This document shows, in pieces, positions 33,673 to 46,106 of a stretch of 64,000 nucleotides of DNA. The DNA is from Marsupella aquatica. Lineage: Eukaryota > Marchantiophyta. A model generated the notes under the pieces. It was not told the DNA's origin and made no database searches. It was given only the letters and a program-made list of their open reading frames with translations. The stretch lies in NCBI GenBank assembly GCA_973895155.1, contig OZ316895.1:11966001-12030000 (forward strand), written 5' to 3'. The position numbers and the translations under genes are program-made. Each line of letters opens with the position of its first letter. The first letter of the stretch is position 1.

Positions 33673-35490
33673 CACAGCTGTAACCCCCTTGGGCTCACCA
33701 CCCTCAGGGAGTACATCCCATAACCCCTTAGGTCGATGGGTTGCCCTACACCTCCTCACTCTCTTTTTGTCCTATCTTCTCTATCCTACTGCTGGTCTAC
33801 TGTACATTGTTGGTAAGCACTGTTTTGTATAGGTGCAAGATTAAAGAATTGGCTTTGCTCAGTGAGTTTGATTTCAGTGGCACTCTACTAAAAGAGTAGA
33901 GGCAGCAGTCTGCATCTATTCCTTGCATCTTTCAATCTTCACAGTAGATTTGTGGTCTTTGGCCAAAGTTTACTTTACAATATCATGAGAGAACATGTCC
34001 TCTAAGTCTGATGTTTAGACATTCTATTTTTACTTGACACTTCTGAATGGTGACCTTCTGACATTGATGTTAGTCTCTCCTTAGCCATTGACTTCTTTCT
34101 GATGTTTTGGCTTGGGTTGCAATGAGAAAATGGCAGCACCAGTGTCAAGTATTTCTTTCAAAATCCCCTAAGTGCAAGACTGAAGTAAGTGCAATATTGA
34201 AGACCTTGCACTCGATAAGCTTGATTTAAGTAAGTCTAAGATTTAAGACCTTGCACCTTGTAAAAATAAATTAAAATAAAGACCTTGCACCTTGTGAATA
34301 ACATTTAAAAAATTCCCACTACATTGACAGAGACAATACATACACTAGAGGAAACCCTGACAGTAATTAATCTACTCTTGATGCGAATTGGAACATTGGA
34401 ACCAACTAAGATGGAACATCTTTGGTGGCAAAGTAGTCAAAAGTTGTTTCTGTAAATTGTGTCTTTCCTATGGCTCTATCTGAGTACAGAAAGCTATTTG
34501 CAGAAGGGATTTTGGAACTCCAGCCAAGAGCAGTAGTCAAATGGAGAGGGTGATTTAAATCTCCAAGATTCCTCTTGGCAAAGAGATTTTATGCATGTAA
34601 GTTTCATTTTCATTTTTGTTCTGGCTTCCTGAGTCGGGATGAGCAGGATGGTGAGAGGCAGTTGTGGAGGGAAGGAGGGGGAAATTATCCTCTTCCAAGA
34701 CCTGTAGAATTGCAAAGGACAACAATAAACAATTGGTTCCATTCCCTCTCCTCCAATCATGTCCCTGCACTCCCCTTTAAAGAATCCTCACTTGGGCTTT
34801 TGAAAGAAACATCTGCCTCCTGCATCAAATGAATTGTTGAGTGGAGTACCCTAAGTATGAAGTATCTCAACCCAGCACCCAATTTGGGTACCAAAAATTG
34901 TAAACTGGTGAAAACCGTCATATCATTTAAGTGGAACATATCTACATGGCTAAGTGTACAGATTTCTAGACTGATTTGGTCTAATCTTTTGACATCAACT
35001 TCCCACCTTAAAAGCTTAAAGCTCCCTCACAATTGCAGGTAGGATGTAGTTTCCTAAGCCATGAAGTGTCTCCCCTCCTTTATAGAGAAACTGCTGCCTT
35101 ATATTTGTAATGAGCAGACGAGACTGAATGGATTGAGAAAACTCTCCCAATCTCTCATAAATTGTTGCAACATGTTTGTAGTGGGCCGACAATATTTAAT
35201 AAAATAAAATAAAACTCTCTCGAATTGCTGCTTTCCCAGTTATGTAAAGTGCTTCTTCAGCCACTGTCCACTCAAATCTCAAGTACTTGCTTTATTACCA
35301 ATTGTTTGCCAATGAGGAAAAGTGACAATCAATATCTTGGACATGATACAACAGCCAATGTAATTTTCTTGATACAATGTCATTTATACTGGGTGATACA
35401 TTTTTGTGTCCAATATCTTAGTGCCATCCAAGTTCATGCAAAATATGAATAATTGGAGGTTGACAATATATTTAAGAGTGCACCTCAAAG
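33673..35490. other. Gene-free flank between B1 and the dispersed repeat
   Basis: AT-rich non-coding sequence with short motif-less ORFs. A word resembling AAGACCTTGCACC recurs around 34200-34290. No gene recognised. Confidence 0.55.
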
Positions 35491-35901
35491 GAAAATGATG
35501 CTCCCATGGACCACAAGGTTGGTCTCTCAAAACCTCCTGGACCACATCTCCCCAAACTTGAGTTTAATTGTAATAACTTGATGTTAGTAATTTGTTTAAT
35601 TGTAATAACTTGATGTTAGTAATTTCAAATATTTTTTAGTTTGCAGTGTGTGCTAGAGGAGTAGGTAAGTTACACTTGAGAGTGAATTTTTAGCCACTTT
35701 AGTTGAATTATTCATCATGGAATGTGGAGGGGTAAATTCTATTAGATTAATTTTCATTGTGCTGCTATGAAATATTGGGCTTGTGTTTTTTAAGGTAGCC
35801 TACTTCTCCACAGTAGTTACCTCATACTCATCAAGTTATAAGCGCAAAATTTACATGGGCCACCCAAAATGTGGTCATTGTGTTCAACCTGGCTTCACTT
35901 G
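35491..35901 (+). repeat. Dispersed repeat, copy 1
   Basis: About 410 bp that reappear in inverted orientation at 54060-54487. Shared blocks in the same order include AAAATGATGCTCCCATGGA, GAGTTTAATTGTA, ATGGAATGTGGAGGG-like and CATCAAGTTATAAGC-like stretches, with many substitutions. No ORF and no clear termini; probably an old non-autonomous element. Confidence 0.7.
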
Positions 35902-36480
35902 CTCCTCAAATCTCAAAATAATGTTGTGGCCTTTTGATTGTGCAAATTATTAAAAAAACTAAATCAGGAGAATAGTATTTTGACATGGCATTATTTCTTG
36001 TAATAAAAAATAACTCATATTTCCCGCAGGTCCTGCAAGAACGCGGATGGCACTAAGGTACTGACCTGGGTCAGAGTGTATCCAGGCGCACAGCTATTCT
36101 CTACGAATCGTTAAACAGAGAACCGAACAAATTATTGGTAAATTTTGAAACAAATCAATTGGCCTCACTGAGAAATTTATCTATACCCACGTAGGGCGGA
36201 CAGACTTGACATTGCAACTTAACCCGAAAGAAATAACTTCCTATTGAAACTCTTCGTTACACATACAAGCTGGGGAACGCCAGGAGAGTGATAAATATTA
36301 CTGTGAAGCTGTACAAAATAACATTCACCCTATTACTTTCCGAGCTGCAGGTCCCCCGTGTCATATATTTCTATGCTACACCTGCACACTAATGTCCTAT
36401 GAGATTCAATGAGACTTTTGTCTGTAGATTACAAGGTCAGAAAAGCTTGCCAATCCCTTGTTCATGACAGCTTCTGTGTA

Positions 36481-39400
36481 TTAAGAAAGCTCAAATCCAG
36501 CATTGGATAAAATAGCATATCGTAGCTTTTCTCGAAGGGTCCCCACTCGCTTATATGTGGGAAGCTGCAACATGTCCAGTTTTGCAGAAAACTAAATCAG
36601 TACGGGCATGCAAAAATATATATTCTTCTCCTGATTCATTCACATTCGGCACCAAATATCCCTCATAAATAAGTTCAAAGTGTGTATTTGTCAGTTTAAG
36701 TTCAGCCGGACTTTCGACGATTGCCGATCAATCGCAGCCAAGCCAGGTCACATCAGACTGATCTGTTGACTTTTTCCACTAAGAGAGACTAGAGGGGCCG
36801 GTTTAACATCTACACAACTACTAGCACAAAGTAGGCGCATTGACTGTGGTGAACAACCTCAAATTCCAACGTAATGTCTAAGCAGATAACAGCTTTACAA
36901 AAAATGTACGCACACCATGGATGTTACATGTGAAGTTCAACAATTAGTAGGAACAATTAGCGACAACAGGAGGAATAATTTATTATTTTGATAGTAATCA
37001 AATTACCTTATACAAAGATTAAAAAAACGATAGCAAAAGGAACAGCTGGCAACATCTCTCAGTGGGTATAATAGATGGGAGAGAATGCAAGTAACACCTT
37101 CAGAGTGTTGTAGCAGGTGGATGCTGAAGGAAGTCTTTCCACATCCTGTCCGCCAATGATGGCCCAAACGGGAGCATCACAAACAACCTGCAGATTTTTG
37201 AGTTAGTGAAGCAGTTCGTACTTGATCAGCAAAACTTAAAAATTTCATCTTATAAAATTGGCAAAACAGTGTTACCTTGTGTATTGTAAATGCCGGCTGC
37301 AAGTGCTTGAACCCAAGAAGCGGTGCGCGTGAACAGCTAGTTACAAACTTTAGAAGGGCACATCGTTCATGGGCCTCTAGTCCTGCTACAACCTGCTCAA
37401 CATTCACCTGGTTCACTCAGGATGGAAAACAGAGTGGAGATCCATGGCGATTCATTGATTTAAACTACGCACGAATCCGGTGCTAAAACCTGATCTAGAT
37501 CCTAAAACAACGAAGAAATAACTTCAGGCCATGCCATGAAGAATTCACAAAAAGACGTTTAATTGAGCATAAATCGTATGCAGCATTTGTCATTGATTTA
37601 AACTAATTTGCTGGTTGATATGTGACCGGCAGAAGTTTTCCATTCTGATCTTGAAAACTATCAATCTCATTATAAAATCAGCGGGAAGTAGTACAAATCG
37701 TAGCTACTACTGTTGCCGGTAAAGGGCATATTGGGCACATGCTCTGAGAAGCATTTATACAGATAGACGGACGACCTGAAAGGACTCAAATTAAGTGTTT
37801 AGTAGAGCAGATCAAGATATTTAGCTATGGAAATAGACGAAAGTAAGCCCTTGATTATAGATGAATACATATCATAGACGCACATAATATTCCGAATACT
37901 CTGAGTACAATTACGAAAAACATTGTGGATCGAAAGTACAGCTTTGAGACTGACCTCCCAGAAAAGCTTCACAGTACGGCTGCTGTCTGTAAAACCTCCA
38001 GTGTAGCGAGTATGAGCCCTTAAGTCTTCCACATCAAAATCGTGCTCTCCACCCGAAAGCAGCTTCGCTAGCACAACACACGGCCCAATTGGGCCTCTTA
38101 TCCGCTGTCAGTAGGGGGTACTTCGAGGAAACTAATAAAGGCATGTTAAGCAACGCTATAAGAAGCCCAAGAGAAACCACACAATCTTATCCTACTATCC
38201 AGTCATGCACCTCAAATCCCATTGAGATTATTTTTTAGTTTTATTTACAGTCATTGATCTCGTGATAAGCTACAAGGTACGGGAAACGTTCTCCAGCATA
38301 TGGCTAGTAACAACTTTGCCAACGGTATACTGGAATTTCAGGTTTCAAGGAAAAGGCAGTACCTGATTGAACTCCTTCGCATTGAAAAGTCCTAGCCAAG
38401 CTGGGTCAATTAGGTCCGACAAGCCCCTAGAGAATGCTGAGATGATGGGTCTCATCTGGTTTGAAAAGTAAACCCCAGGAGAAACACTCGTTAGTAAATG
38501 CATCAATTGATATTGCCGGTTGTTTCAGAGGCACTTCATAATTCCTTAATCAGAAATGACATCCACTTCTTAGACATAAATTACCTGCCGGTTGAGCTTG
38601 TAATCAGCCATTGCATGAACATACTGCAGCTTGTTTTCATTTGTCACAGCTATGTTAGCACCACCTGGACGGAGCTCAACAGTAGTGTGCTTGCCGAACA
38701 GTTCCTCCGTTACCGTAAAATCTAATGCAAGATCGCGTGCATCACCCTCATAATGCTGCAATCCGTTTCCCAACCCCCAAATTTGTCAGGTATTCCTATC
38801 TGAAGCTGATACAAGAGTTCTACCATGCGGGTCAGAAGAAGACTGGGACCTGAAACGAAGCATGATAATCTGAATCATAAATGAAGGCAAGAGGATGCGA
38901 GTAATAGTAGATTGGACAAATCATTTTGAAGAAAATGTCAGACCTTCAGGTACATTAGATTTCGATGAAGTTCTGCGTCAAGGGTTGAGAGTTCATCAAG
39001 AAAGCTGTAACGCCCTAGCAGTTTTGAGACAAAGAGTGGTGCAAATGAGTACTCCAACAGTATGCCTTCATATAGCGCTTTCCCTATAATCTGCCCAAGA
39101 AACTCGATCATCCGGAGGCCATGGCCCAAGCTAGCAGCAGCTGCGTGAGGAAATAGTAGTCCCTCCTCGGTTGCCGTCTGTACAAATAACCCATACCTGA
39201 ACAACTAGCATACATTAGCTTTTCCACGGTATAATCGAGGGAAAATTGGATGCTCTTTCATTTCATGTACACAAGAGTGAAAATATGGCAGGATATCGAT
39301 TGTTTGTTGTAGAAATCCAAAGGGCAACGACCACAATCAAATCCCTCTACTGAAAACGAACAACAAGATTGAGGACGGTACGAGTAAATTATTAAAGGTC

Positions 39401-42400
39401 TATGCGAAAGAAGGGAAAACAGCAATTGCGGACAACATCAAGAAGCTATCGGGGATTTATAACTTACCCGGGATCAAAAGCTGCTTTTGCAAGATTTGTG
39501 AGGAATTCCTTAAAAAGACCACCATAATCTAACCCTGCTTCTGAGAGTCCAAGCTCATTGACGAATGATACATTTATACATGACTTCAGCTTCGAGCCAA
39601 GGCCATGGAGATGGGCAAATCCATCCTCTACAACATGATCTCTTCTAACAGCTATTTCAATCATGCCTGGTCCAGGTCCAATTGCCTCTCCTCCAGTCTG
39701 TTTCCGTGACTTGTCTGTTCTCACAAACTCTCGGAATATATGCACCCTGATTCAGTAACAATCGTAAGAGGGAGGTCAGATTCAATAAGAATTAGCTCGA
39801 TCTGGACATAAATCTACTGACAAGTGCGCACCTCCAACATTCACTCCAAAAACGACATCAAAAATAGAGCAGAATCTGCAAAGATGGTTGTGGAAGAGAA
39901 ACCTTTGTTCAAAAGGAAGAACATGCGGAATGGTGGTGAGTACAGCGCCCACTCCGGGTGCTTGAAACGCATCGCGCATCTTTGCGGAGGCACTGGAGAC
40001 CTCATGATGAGCCCGTGCTGCAGCAGCAGTGGGTGGGTGCAATGACACAGCTGGGGCAAGCCAGAGGGCTGGCTCGCAAAAACTACGTCGACAATCTCTC
40101 TCATAGAGTGAGCGTAAACACCTTGCGGCCGATTCTGTCAGGAGTGAGTTTTGACACTTGGAACTCATAAGTCCATTGTAGACCATTGTGTTTAACATTG
40201 CTGATATGAGCCTTTGTTGATCCATCGTGAATGGTACCTGTGAGGATGGTGCAACGAATCAATGTGGGTCACTCGATATACGGTCTTTAAAGGCTTTGTT
40301 AACATGGCCGTCCCTTCTGTCAGTTACGCCATACGCAATTCCCGGTTAGCTGGGATTTCAATTTTACACACGAATTCTTGGATCCAAGACCGAGCACACT
40401 GATCACACGATGGGACTTAACTTCAACTCTGAACTCAGTGAGACGTAAGGACTTATCAATAGATGAGAAATGTTAGTGTATGGCTGAAAACAAAAACAAA
40501 GGTTTAAGGACAGAAAGAAATACAACTTAGTGAAGTTACGAGACTCACCAAATTGTTTAATGACCGTGAATAGCAGACAAGGGAACCTCTTTGAGACAAT
40601 GCCATACCTGCCGTTCATAGAATTCTTCGTCATCAACCACCATCAAGAGATGTGCGTACGATGCACAAAACAACGACAAAACTGGTACTGCGTCAACTGG
40701 TACTCCAGCAGGCCCACTCCTCATAGATTGCAAGTCCCACAAATGAGACTGCGCTTCCTCAGCATCAACTCCCCCCATTGTTTGTGGTTGGTAAGAACTA
40801 GAGCTCCCTTCGGCACCAGTACTTCTAATCCTCATTTTCAAACCGAGTGCAGCTGCCCATTTTCCACCTGTCGGCTTCCCTGAATTTCCATCTTTTGAGA
40901 TCGATAAACTTTTCGTGAATTGGCTTGAAGACTTTGAATGGGAACCATTGATACCTTTTGAAGCTGGTAAATGTAACTTAAGAGCGATTTGGAGCCATTC
41001 CCATAACCGAGGTAAAAGAGTCTTAGAAAACGCCAATATATTCAATATTGGTAGTCGGCCACCATTTTGATTAAAAACCACAAGAAATTTTGAATACAAT
41101 TTGGCTACTTCTGTCAATTGAAGATCTCTTTTCGGTAATTCTTCCCCACTTTGATAGGTATCGGCCCCACGGTGCTTATCTTCCATTTCTTTAGAAGAGC
41201 CTTCACTGGCCTCAAGGAGAAGCACAAGATGCCAGCTCTGATACAGGGGTTTGAGAGTCTTGTACAAGAGTTTAAACACAGAGCTGGCTCCAAACGTTTG
41301 AGAGTCCTCTGTAGCACGTAGTGAATTCTCCACACGAAATCCAAGGTGTACGGCCTCCTCCATCTCCTCAGTATCCTCACCAGCATACCTAGACTTCAAA
41401 GTCTCCTGTTGTTTCCGTTCAACCCAGGGAGTCAAATCATTGAGAAGGCAACAAAGTGCGTGGACATACTCCTCCAGCATTAATCCCTTGACAAACTGGC
41501 CACTAAATTCTTTTCTCTTTATACTCGATCCACAAGCCAGGCTCACCAAATTAGCCAATGCCCACAGCGATAGCGGATAGTGAGTAAGCTCTTGCTCTCC
41601 CTTGCTCGACTGTATAGATGAAGAGGCTGAAGATGCCACCTTGACCAGTCCATTAATAGGGACCTACACGTAACCCCAAGGCCAACATTTTAAATTTAGT
41701 GGCCGACATCGACATTACCAATGGCGATGCTGAGGTCAGATCAGTCCCATCCGAGCCAAAAACTGGACTGAGAAATTTAGTGTAATTCTTACAGGCATTT
41801 TATATGCAGGAATCTGCTTGGTTCAATTCTTGCTGTGTCACTAAGAATAGAGAAAGTGAGCCTAGGATTTGACGGATGTTAGAGAAGTGGTCAGCAGCTC
41901 TCTCCCAATTCTCTGCACGGTAAAAACGTGAGAACAAGAAGCATATATGACAGGAAGGGAGACTGAGTTTTTCTTTCACTAAGAATCCGAAGTACCATCC
42001 TCTGCTGATTATAAGGCTTCAATCTTTAGGCATATTCTCATATGAGCGGCAGGTACTCACCCCAAACGTTCGCAGGCAGGGAGCCAATGCAGATGTGTGT
42101 TGAAGAGCAGGTACAAGTGCTCCAGGAAGGCGCTGTATGAGAAAGGGTATAGTAAGAATGTGCGTTGCAAACATCACGGCTGCTCGGGCCGACGACGCTC
42201 TCAAGCGTTCCAATTCTTTTCGATCTTGTTGCGATTCTTGTTGCGAAGCTGCAGAAAGGTTAACCAAAGGCCGTAACGCTAAAGTAATAGCACTTACAGT
42301 GACTATGAATTTGTCCCTATCGAGTGGCAGTTCATGTTCACTATCACTCATGGGAACTGAATAGTTAGTAATAATATAAGACCGGATAGCTGGAAAAAGT

Positions 42401-44279
42401 CCTCCATGACCTCTTGCCAGCCACTCTAATAGGTTCAGTGCCAGTACATTTGCCTTAAGCTGGTCATCTTTCTGTGAGAAACCCTTCCACATGGTCGCAT
42501 CTGTCAAAGCTACCATGACCCGCACGGTCAACCCAGGCAAGATCCTTGCTGCCTTGTCAGTGTCATACCATTCGTGGCCATCATTAGCAAGCACAGTGCC
42601 ACAAAGCTCTAAAATTTTGTGGACTTGATAAAGCCATCTAGCCTGTTCGTCTCCAGAACCAATTGCCAGTGAACAATAATTTCTTGATATATCTGCATAA
42701 CACGACATAGACTGTGATTGTCAAGTGAGACCCACATCAAATGGTCTCAAAAAGTCGAAAACAGCCATCCATTCACCAAATCTTGGATAGGAACCGGAAA
42801 GACACCAACGTAGAGTTATGAGCTGACCAGCTTCAGTCCAGTTATTCCAGTAAGTTTTAGAGACCATTACGAAGTCCCAGGAAAGGACCCTTCACAGTGT
42901 ATCACGAGGTTCAGTCAAGGGCATACCAGTGGAATTGATACTCTCTAGGAGGAGCTTAAACCCAGTAACAAGTCTGCTGTAATTCTTCGCACGCTGGGCA
43001 GAAAAAGATGATGACGGGCTGACGAGGAAGAGCAGAGGTCTCAGGACCTGATTTGATATAATGTCTGCAGATAAGGAGCGCTCGGAAGGCTGCTTATTCA
43101 GTATAGCTGCATCCCAATCTGCTTGCACAAAGTAGGCTGCCTCCTGGGCAGCTCTTCTTCCTCTCCATACTCTCTGCAATGCCAATGTACAAGAATTAAT
43201 AGGTCACTTAGCTTCTTTCACGTAATTGCAGCAAATATGTGATATCTACATGCCTCACCGACCCCTTGCCGTCTGAATATAATACATAGGCCAATTGGAA
43301 TTCCACTGCCTCCTAAAAACTTCCTCAATAAATTGGGCGTGATCAATGACAAAATCCTGAGAAATCTTTCGAAGAACAATCCTGCTGAATATACAAGGGA
43401 TCCCAGATGACCCTAACTGTTCAAGCAATCCAATGCTGTCCTAACCCTTCAAAATCACCATCAAGATTCAGACTTCGCAATTCCTGGGCCACAGTACATA
43501 CCTGTATGAGTAAGGCGGAGGCAGCAGCTTTCTTAGCAAGGAGCCTGGAAGCCCTTTCTTGGGCAACCTTCTCGAGGAGCACATCTCTTGAGACCTCTTT
43601 CGCACTAGCCCCTCTCAGAGACACCTAATAGAGAATTGCATAAAATACGTATATCAGGAAAGAGCTCACCAATGCAAGAAAGATGCAACAAACTTTCCGC
43701 AGGAGATAACTGGAGTTTGCCAGAGCTCGAATTACGTAAAGCGCTCTAATTCATCCGCCTACCGCAAAGCACATTCAAATTTGCCGAGAATATTGCAGTT
43801 TATCCACTCTGTCAATCCCTCTCACATCGACGTCTACCGCATACTGCTTAAGATTCCGACAGAAATACCTCCTGTAAGCAGAATGGTTAAGGAGGCTGCG
43901 TCAACAATTCCCTGTGCCGAGGAATTGGACTGTCGTCTCTGCAAGTTTAATACCAGGAAAATTGCAAACCAGGAAAATTGCAAACCATCCCCCTGACTGA
44001 ACTAAACTCAGTTTAATATCCAGAAAGATAAGTCATTGAATTCTCCCGAAATTATTTTTTTCCCAATCTGTCTATCACGACGGCGTAGGAAGAGATCGAT
44101 AACAATTATCTTGCTCCAGCAAGACAACACAAATCTGAAACCTTAAGTACGTCCATTGACGAGAGAACGCACACCAGAATTGGCCAACTTCTCCCCAACG
44201 TCCCATCGTCAAAAGATTATGGATCAGAGCAGACAGATCCAGACCACCTCACCTTAGGGCCTCTGCCGGATTGCTGCAT
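36481..44279 (-). CDS. UPL7: HECT-type E3 ubiquitin ligase UPL7
   Basis: Fourteen exons: 44253-44279, 43502-43624, 42927-43173, 42061-42692, 40608-41663, 39903-40237, 39468-39746, 38944-39196, 38585-38755, 38363-38455, 37955-38062, 37276-37392, 37098-37187, 36481-36564. They give 1204 codons plus TAA; all phases match. The nine-codon first exon MQQSGRGPK joins [14 protein letters not shown], the UPL7 N-terminus. An IQ-like motif spans exons 2-3 ([14 protein letters not shown]), with a long helical middle region. The HECT domain occupies about the last 360 residues: [57 protein letters not shown]. The thioester cysteine is in [12 protein letters not shown] (~C1172), split between the last two exons, and the tail ends NAGFELS. 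It accepts ubiquitin on this Cys and passes it to substrates, which are unknown. Confidence 0.96.
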
Positions 44280-44748
44280 TTGCCTCGCCCTTGACGCCGG
44301 CAGCAGATCACGTTCGAAACCTTCCAGACGAGGAGGACCATTTTCCCATTGATCTGCTTCTCGCATGCCAGCCGGCCGGCACCTCTGCTACGAGCTAATA
44401 AATAGATTAACTAATTACACCGCACAATCATGGCCCAAACTCGAATCCAATCCAGAAATCCTCTTCCACCACCTCTGTGACTCCGCCTCACGCCAAAACA
44501 AAACCCTAGACTAGTCTCTCAACATCGGAGCTCTTACGGTACTACACTTTCAGAACCAGAAAGTGATAATTAACAGTTTAACAGAGTCGAAGAGTCGAAG
44601 TGAATTCCGTTACGTCACACATCGCATCTTACAGAACCACGCTCTCACTTTACCACAACATTTCCAACCTTGCAACCGAACAGAGAAGTCATAATTATCA
44701 GTTTAAGGCCGAGTCGACGACAATTCCGTTACGACAACACATCTCTCA
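44280..44748. promoter_or_regulatory. UPL7 upstream region with a telo-box
   Basis: Non-coding upstream sequence and leader of UPL7. An AAACCCTAG telo-box (44511-44519) lies ~230 bp before the start codon; this motif is common in plant housekeeping promoters. Confidence 0.4.
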
Positions 44749-45153
44749 TCATAGTGTAGAACCATCACAACAACAACGCCCGACTGGCCCCTCCACCACT
44801 GCCACCATATTCCTTTCGTCCTCACGCTCCAATGTAACGTAATCCAGGCGCCTAGCTCCACTCAAAGACCATGACATATGTTGGGTTTTCGCAAATTTTA
44901 GTGGACCTCCAAACAACATAGAGTGATCGATAGATGACCGAGCCAAACTGCAGACTCCCGCACTAGGTAAACAGGCTTCGTCCAATTCCTTCCTTCTCCC
45001 AATTTCGGACGGCGAAGTGGGGAAACTTTCGTATTGCTCATTTATTGATACAGCAGACGAAGAATTCTCTGTTCTGCTCTGCTCTGCTTCGCTCTCGGAC
45101 AAATAGATTGCGTCGTCAGGAGAACTGTACTGTGATGCACAGTCCAGTTCCAT
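44749..45153 (-). CDS. Hypothetical 134-codon ORF upstream of UPL7
   Basis: True ATG at 45153 to stop at 44749. The product is Ser/Glu-rich and acidic in its first half (SESEAEQSRTENSSS) and has no domain, signal peptide or membrane segment that I recognise. Its 5' edge adjoins one copy of a degenerate repeat (45161-45340), and the region is otherwise the UPL7 promoter. It may be a small gene, a UPL7 leader ORF, or chance. Confidence 0.25.
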   Translation of the reverse strand: MELDCASQYSSPDDAIYLSESEAEQSRTENSSSAVSINEQYESFPTSPSEIGRRKELDEACLPSAGVCSLARSSIDHSMLFGGPLKFAKTQHMSWSLSGARRLDYVTLEREDERNMVAVVEGPVGRCCCDGSTL

Positions 45154-45160
45154 CCAATTA

Positions 45161-45340
45161 CTACCACAGTGCTGCAGTACTTTACCGCAGTCTCTGCCAC
45201 CCGTACGGCTCAGTCGGTGACACCCGTTGTCACTGGCAGGAATAGACGGTGGATGCTGGCCGTCTCCTTAAGTGGGGAAGTATGCGCCGTCGGATATGAG
45301 CCCAATTAATTGTGGTTGTCTGCTCCTCTGGATAGTGAGT
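45161..45340 (+). repeat. Degenerate direct repeat, copy 1
   Basis: Aligns by eye with 46501-46690: CTGCCACCC, GTCACTGG, AGACGGTGGATGC, GCCGTCGGAT/GCCATCGGAT, TGAGCC and GGTTGTCTGCT/GGTTGTGTGCT in the same order. The solo LTR lies between the two copies. Confidence 0.65.
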
Positions 45341-45611
45341 AGATAACATTGTCAGAAGAATTGTATTGTACTTTCAAGTTCTGTCATTAGGGCGTCTCAA
45401 AGCCTGGCGTTAATTAACCTGTTATGGGTCGGCCGTAAGTGGCCAATGACAGTTATGGGCAGAAATATTACGGGAGACCAAATTCAGCTTCCGTAATTCC
45501 TGTCAAGAGAAGAGGTTACCGGTGTGTAACCATTTTTGCAGGGCCTGCTATAGTCCTAATCTGCTGTCCTGAAAAGTCTAACCGGTAACCTCTTTCCGGG
45601 CAGGAGTTACG

Positions 45612-45955
45612 TGTTGAGCATAGACGACATTCGTAACGGCAAGCCCATGAACCATCCAATGCACAACAGTCGACACAAAGAGATACGTGGTTCACCTCCA
45701 CATGAGGCTCCGTCCACGGGAACATACAAGAGCTTTACTGCACTCTAGGCCGACCGGCCATACCAAGCATCCACAACACAAGCTCTCACTATCTCTCAAC
45801 TAGCTCCGTAACAATGAGCCTAAGTTCCACCAGGGTCAGGCATCAGCCCTGGCTATATGCACAACGACACTACCGCTCACATTAGCTAAGTCCTAACCCG
45901 AGTGAGCCTAACTGTAGTTAGCTCATGAGTCACAAGACTAGAGCAATATCTAACA
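45612..45955 (-). mobile_element. Solo LTR of the B Copia family
   Basis: 344 bp in reverse orientation to B1 and B2, from TGTTGAGCATAG to GCAATATCTAACA. A perfect 5-bp target duplication TTACG flanks it (45607-45611 and 45956-45960), so it arose by LTR-LTR recombination at one insertion. Its sequence matches neither B1 nor B2 exactly, so it is a third, independent insertion. Confidence 0.97.
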
Positions 45956-45967
45956 TTACGTACGCTA

Positions 45968-46106
45968 GTGCAGGTCTGGGCTAGGGTTATAGACTGTAAC
46001 CTGCTCCCGGAATATTCAAAGAAGTTTTCCGGCTGCCGCCGGTCAGCTTCTTTTCATATTCCAGACACAAGGTTATAGCCTAGTAACCCTGCGCCCAAAC
46101 CTGCAT
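45968..46106. repeat. Imperfect foldback (~139 nt)
   Basis: Arms of ~67 nt pair at roughly 75-80%, with paired blocks TGCAGGT/ACCTGCA, GGGTTA/TAACCC, GGAATAT/ATATTCC, AAAGAAG/CTTCTTT and CCGGC/GCCGG around a ~4-nt loop. It starts 12 bp right of the solo LTR. It resembles a small foldback transposon or a MIRNA-like precursor. No expression evidence is available here. Confidence 0.75.
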
